This document shows, in pieces, positions 61,640 to 64,000 of a stretch of 64,000 bases of DNA. The notes under the pieces were generated by a model. That model searched no databases, was not told where the DNA came from, and was given only the letters and a program-made list of their open reading frames with translations. Each line of letters starts with the position of its first letter. Positions within the stretch are counted from its first letter, which is position 1. Position numbers and translations under genes: made by a program. This DNA is from Sphingomonas pruni NBRC 15498 (lineage in GTDB: Bacteria > Pseudomonadota > Alphaproteobacteria > Sphingomonadales > Sphingomonadaceae): contig NZ_BCYZ01000019.1 in the NCBI RefSeq assembly GCF_001598455.1, positions 1 to 64,000 on the forward strand. Reading direction: 5' to 3'.

Positions 61640-62848
61640 TTACTTGGCCATCGACTGCAATTGGCCGAGATTGACCGCGGCGACCGCGGATTTCAGCGTG
61701 TCGATGCTGGGGGCCGAGCCGCTCGCCTCGACGGCGAAGCGGCTGGCAACGAGGACCGAATAGCTGCCCGATTTCGACTGATTGTCCCACTTCTCCTCGA
61801 CCATGTTGCCGCCTTGCATCTCGGATTTTTCATAGCCGGTCGCGGTCTGTTTGTTGGACGACGTGGCTAACGCGCCGCCCAGGGTTGCGATGTTGCCGAG
61901 GGCGCCGGTGTCGGTGACCGAGAGGCTGAAGCTCTGGTCGCCCGACTGGAATTCGGCGCGAGCGTTGCTGCCGCCGATGCCTGCGGCAGAGCCTCCCTGG
62001 TTCTCGACGCTGGTCCGATTCCAGCCCGAGATCGAGGCCGGCAACAGGTTCTGCAGCGCGCCAGGATCGACCGCCTTGACCGCACCGTTCCCACCCTTGA
62101 CCGACGCTTCCATCGCGCTGGTGGCTGCCTGGAGCTTGGCAGCGCTGTCGGTCAGCTTACCGGTATCGAGAGTCGTGCCGCCGACGGTGATCGTGCCGCC
62201 GCCCGCCGGGCCGAAAGCGTTCGGCGTCATCGCGAACATCGCGCCGCCGATCGCCAGCGCGACCATGCCGGCGACGATCATGGCAACCGCGCCGACGATG
62301 ATCGAAACGATGATGAAGCCGGGCGCCTTGTCCTGCGGCACTTTCATCAGGATGGGGCCGCCGACCCAGAACAGATAGATGCTGTACAGGCCCAGGATGG
62401 CGAGGATGCCGAGAAAGGGCAGTATCCCGAAGATACCGCAGATCCACGCGGCCGTGCCCGAGAAGGCCGCCGCCTTCAGCGCCGAAATCTGGTTCTTGGT
62501 ACCGCCGAAGCTCGGGGCGAGCGCGTCGATGACCAGCGCCCAGACATAAGTGGAGGCGATCGCCAGCAACCAGGTCAGGATTGCGGTGACGATCGCGCCG
62601 AGCAATGGCGGACGCCAGGTGACGCCGAACACGCTCATCGGAAATATCTGGCCCTGGATCAGGCGAGCGACCGGGCCGATTGCCGCGAGCGGCGCCACCC
62701 AGCCCATCAGGATGCCCTGCACCGTCATCGGCTCGGCGTCGATCGCGGGCCATTCGTCCTTGGGTTTCAATATCAGCCGCTGAATGCGCCCGACCATGCC
62801 GCCCCCGACCGGAGGCTGTCCGATATCCTTGGGAAATTCGCTCGCCAT
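61640..62848 (-). CDS. Yip1-domain membrane protein with C-terminal globular domain
   Basis: A 402-residue protein. An N-terminal soluble segment (VGRIQRLILKPKDEWPAIDA) leads to a five-span Yip1-type membrane region (TYVWALVIDALAPSFGGTKN, QISALKAAAFSGTAAWICGI), then a long C-terminal extracytoplasmic Ser/Gly/Ala-rich region (LLPASISGWNRTSVENQG). The start MASEFPKDIGQ at 62848 is preferred. Function unknown. Confidence 0.82.
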   Translation of the reverse strand: MASEFPKDIGQPPVGGGMVGRIQRLILKPKDEWPAIDAEPMTVQGILMGWVAPLAAIGPVARLIQGQIFPMSVFGVTWRPPLLGAIVTAILTWLLAIASTYVWALVIDALAPSFGGTKNQISALKAAAFSGTAAWICGIFGILPFLGILAILGLYSIYLFWVGGPILMKVPQDKAPGFIIVSIIVGAVAMIVAGMVALAIGGAMFAMTPNAFGPAGGGTITVGGTTLDTGKLTDSAAKLQAATSAMEASVKGGNGAVKAVDPGALQNLLPASISGWNRTSVENQGGSAAGIGGSNARAEFQSGDQSFSLSVTDTGALGNIATLGGALATSSNKQTATGYEKSEMQGGNMVEEKWDNQSKSGSYSVLVASRFAVEASGSAPSIDTLKSAVAAVNLGQLQSMAK

Positions 62849-63043
62849 GATGTTGAAACCCCTTTCTTTTCCGCGCCGAAACGCGTCGCTACCGTCACCT
62901 TCTGCCGCCTTCGGCGGCGCAATTATTGGATCGACCCGACATCGCTTGCCGTAGCGGCAGCGTGTCCTGCGCAAGGTACCACTCTTCGCCCGCTACGGGG
63001 AGGGTGATGTTGCGCCCGCGCAACCGATGCCTACATGGCGGGC

Positions 63044-63595
63044 ATGAGCGACAAGATGACGTGGCACGGCACGACAATTCTCTCCGTGCGCAAGAACGGC
63101 AAGGTGATCGTCATCGGCGACGGCCAGGTGACCGCCGGCCAGACGGTGATGAAACCCAATGCCAAGAAAGTGCGCCGGTTGGGCGACGGCAGCGTGATCG
63201 CCGGCTTTGCCGGCGCGACCGCCGACGCCTTCACCCTGTTCGAGCGGCTCGAGGCCAAGCTCGAACGCGCCAACGGCCAATTGATGCGGGCCGCGGTCGA
63301 CCTCGCCAAGGATTGGCGGACCGACAAATATCTGCGCAACCTGGAAGCGATGATGATCGTCGCCGACAGGGATGTGACCTTGATCCTGACCGGCAATGGC
63401 GACGTGCTCGAACCGGAGGCGGGGATCGCCGCGATTGGGTCGGGCGGCAATTACGCCCTCGCTGCTGCCCGGGCCCTGGCCGAATATGAAGAAGACGCCG
63501 AGACGATCTGCCGCAAGGCGATGAAGATCGCCGCGGAGGTCTGCGTCTATACCAACGACCGCGTGACCGTGGAGAGCCTCGACAGCGCGAATTGA
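63044..63595 (+). CDS. hslV: ATP-dependent protease subunit HslV
   Basis: Threonine protease subunit of the HslUV (ClpYQ) proteasome-like complex. The catalytic Thr follows [19 protein letters not shown]; the mature N-terminus TTILSV matches HslV. Other blocks are [40 protein letters not shown] and [20 protein letters not shown]. It is about 183 residues; an ATG three codons upstream (63035) is possible. hslU follows on the same strand, separated by a palindromic repeat. Confidence 0.97.
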   Translation: MSDKMTWHGTTILSVRKNGKVIVIGDGQVTAGQTVMKPNAKKVRRLGDGSVIAGFAGATADAFTLFERLEAKLERANGQLMRAAVDLAKDWRTDKYLRNLEAMMIVADRDVTLILTGNGDVLEPEAGIAAIGSGGNYALAAARALAEYEEDAETICRKAMKIAAEVCVYTNDRVTVESLDSAN

Positions 63596-63599
63596 AAAC

Positions 63600-63735
63600 T
63601 CCCCTCCCTGCAAGGGAGGGGCCGGGGGTGGGTGCGAGCCATAGGCGAGCTCCTGTCCTCGCCATAAAGCGACGCCGGGGCATCGAGCCCCGTCGCCGCT
63701 AACCCACCCCTAACCCCTCCCTTGCAGGGAGGGGA
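63600..63735. repeat. Palindromic repeat between hslV and hslU
   Basis: The hairpin CCCTCCCTGCAAGGGAGGGG (from 63602) faces a complementary CCCCTCCCTTGCAGGGAGGG (from 63714) across about 100 bases, with outer GGGGTGGGT/ACCCACCCC arms. The repeat interrupts the hslVU operon and its distal arm ends 12 bases before the hslU ATG, with GGGAGGGG close to the ribosome-binding position. Confidence 0.85.
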
Positions 63736-63746
63736 ATGAGAACGAG

Positions 63747-64000
63747 ATGAACGACACACTGACTCCCAAGGCGATCGTCGCCGCACTCGACGCGCATATC
63801 ATTGGGCAGACCGACGCCAAGAAGGCCGTCGCCGTCGCGCTGCGCAATCGTTGGCGCCGGCAGCGCCTCTCGGCCGATCTGCGCGACGAGGTGACGCCCA
63901 AGAACATCCTGATGATCGGCCCGACTGGGTGCGGCAAGACCGAGATTTCGCGCCGCCTGGCCAAGCTCGCCGACGCGCCCTTCGTCAAGGTCGAGGCGAC
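63747..64000 (+). CDS. hslU: ATP-dependent protease ATPase subunit HslU, 5' part
   Basis: Partial gene, running off the right edge. The visible 84 residues begin [20 protein letters not shown] and contain [14 protein letters not shown] and the Walker A region [19 protein letters not shown]. These are typical HslU (ClpY) N-terminal sequences; HslU unfolds substrates and feeds them to HslV. Confidence 0.96.
   Translation, partial: MNDTLTPKAIVAALDAHIIGQTDAKKAVAVALRNRWRRQRLSADLRDEVTPKNILMIGPTGCGKTEISRRLAKLADAPFVKVEA

Noticed and set aside
1..64000. CRISPR arrays, prophage, insertion sequences, rRNA operons
   Set aside because: No regularly spaced direct repeats, no transposase, integrase or phage structural genes and no rRNA sequence were recognised; the only repeats are the palindromic intergenic ones.

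Overview
The window is chromosomal DNA of a GC-rich alphaproteobacterium, most likely a sphingomonad (Sphingomonas or a close relative). Reasons, all by recognition and not by database search: the ubiE-mutM-rpsT-dnaA order, the plant-type glutamate-cysteine ligase, many GTG starts, Tat-type signal peptides, and several families of large GC-rich palindromic intergenic repeats typical of this group. I see no prophage, insertion sequence, CRISPR array or rRNA operon. Coding density is high and the window is mostly core genome with a few accessory islands.

Layout. 0-13.7 kb: ubiE, mutM, rpsT with a clear terminator, dnaA, an inositol-phosphatase-like gene, pmbA, ubiA, a DUF2147 protein, rsmE, gshA and three membrane proteins. 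13.8-17.6 kb: tRNA-Gly(TCC), a glyoxalase-fold protein, and a coupled ThDP enzyme plus aldehyde dehydrogenase. 17.8-26.2 kb: a nine-gene minus-strand cluster holding an SPFH protein, two zinc-ribbon DUF4178 proteins, an Asp/Cys/Gly/Ser-rich small protein, DUF350, a membrane-embedded spermidine synthase, a Tat-exported FAD amine-oxidase-like protein, AdoMet decarboxylase and an AI-2E family transporter. This is the strongest candidate for an incompletely described system: polyamine chemistry wired to a membrane-associated scaffold. 26.4-33.8 kb: a probable pseudo-esterase, two L,D-transpeptidases, a carboxymuconolactone-decarboxylase-like protein, Hsp20 with a coupled small gene, a Zn alcohol dehydrogenase, a beta-CASP nuclease and a membrane protein. 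33.9-38.1 kb: a gluconate module (FadR-type regulator, GntP permease, lactonase) with a visible GT-N3-AC operator. 38.2-43.5 kb: a small secreted protein, CYTH-CHAD, a second AI-2E transporter, a DksA-like protein and two universal stress proteins.

43.5-50.0 kb: a sulfur module. An ArsR regulator with cysteines placed as in SqrR/BigR persulfide sensors is coupled to an RND pump and adaptor and a rhodanese. Divergent to these are a sulfide:quinone-oxidoreductase-like flavoprotein and a DUF2892 protein. A 41-bp AT-rich island lies between the two arms. 50.1-64.0 kb: tRNA-Tyr(GTA), an M28 peptidase, rlmB, a lipoprotein, a 2Fe-2S ferredoxin, an AlkA-type glycosylase, LysR divergent to a CMD/PNPOx/DUF1348 operon, a second DUF2147 protein, an AraC regulator, MTA phosphorylase (which can salvage the by-product of the polyamine cluster), an Nramp transporter, a Yip1-domain protein, and hslV followed by hslU, which runs off the end.

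Starts were often moved inward from the longest open frame where a Shine-Dalgarno sequence or family alignment favoured it. Assignments rest on recognised motifs and context only.
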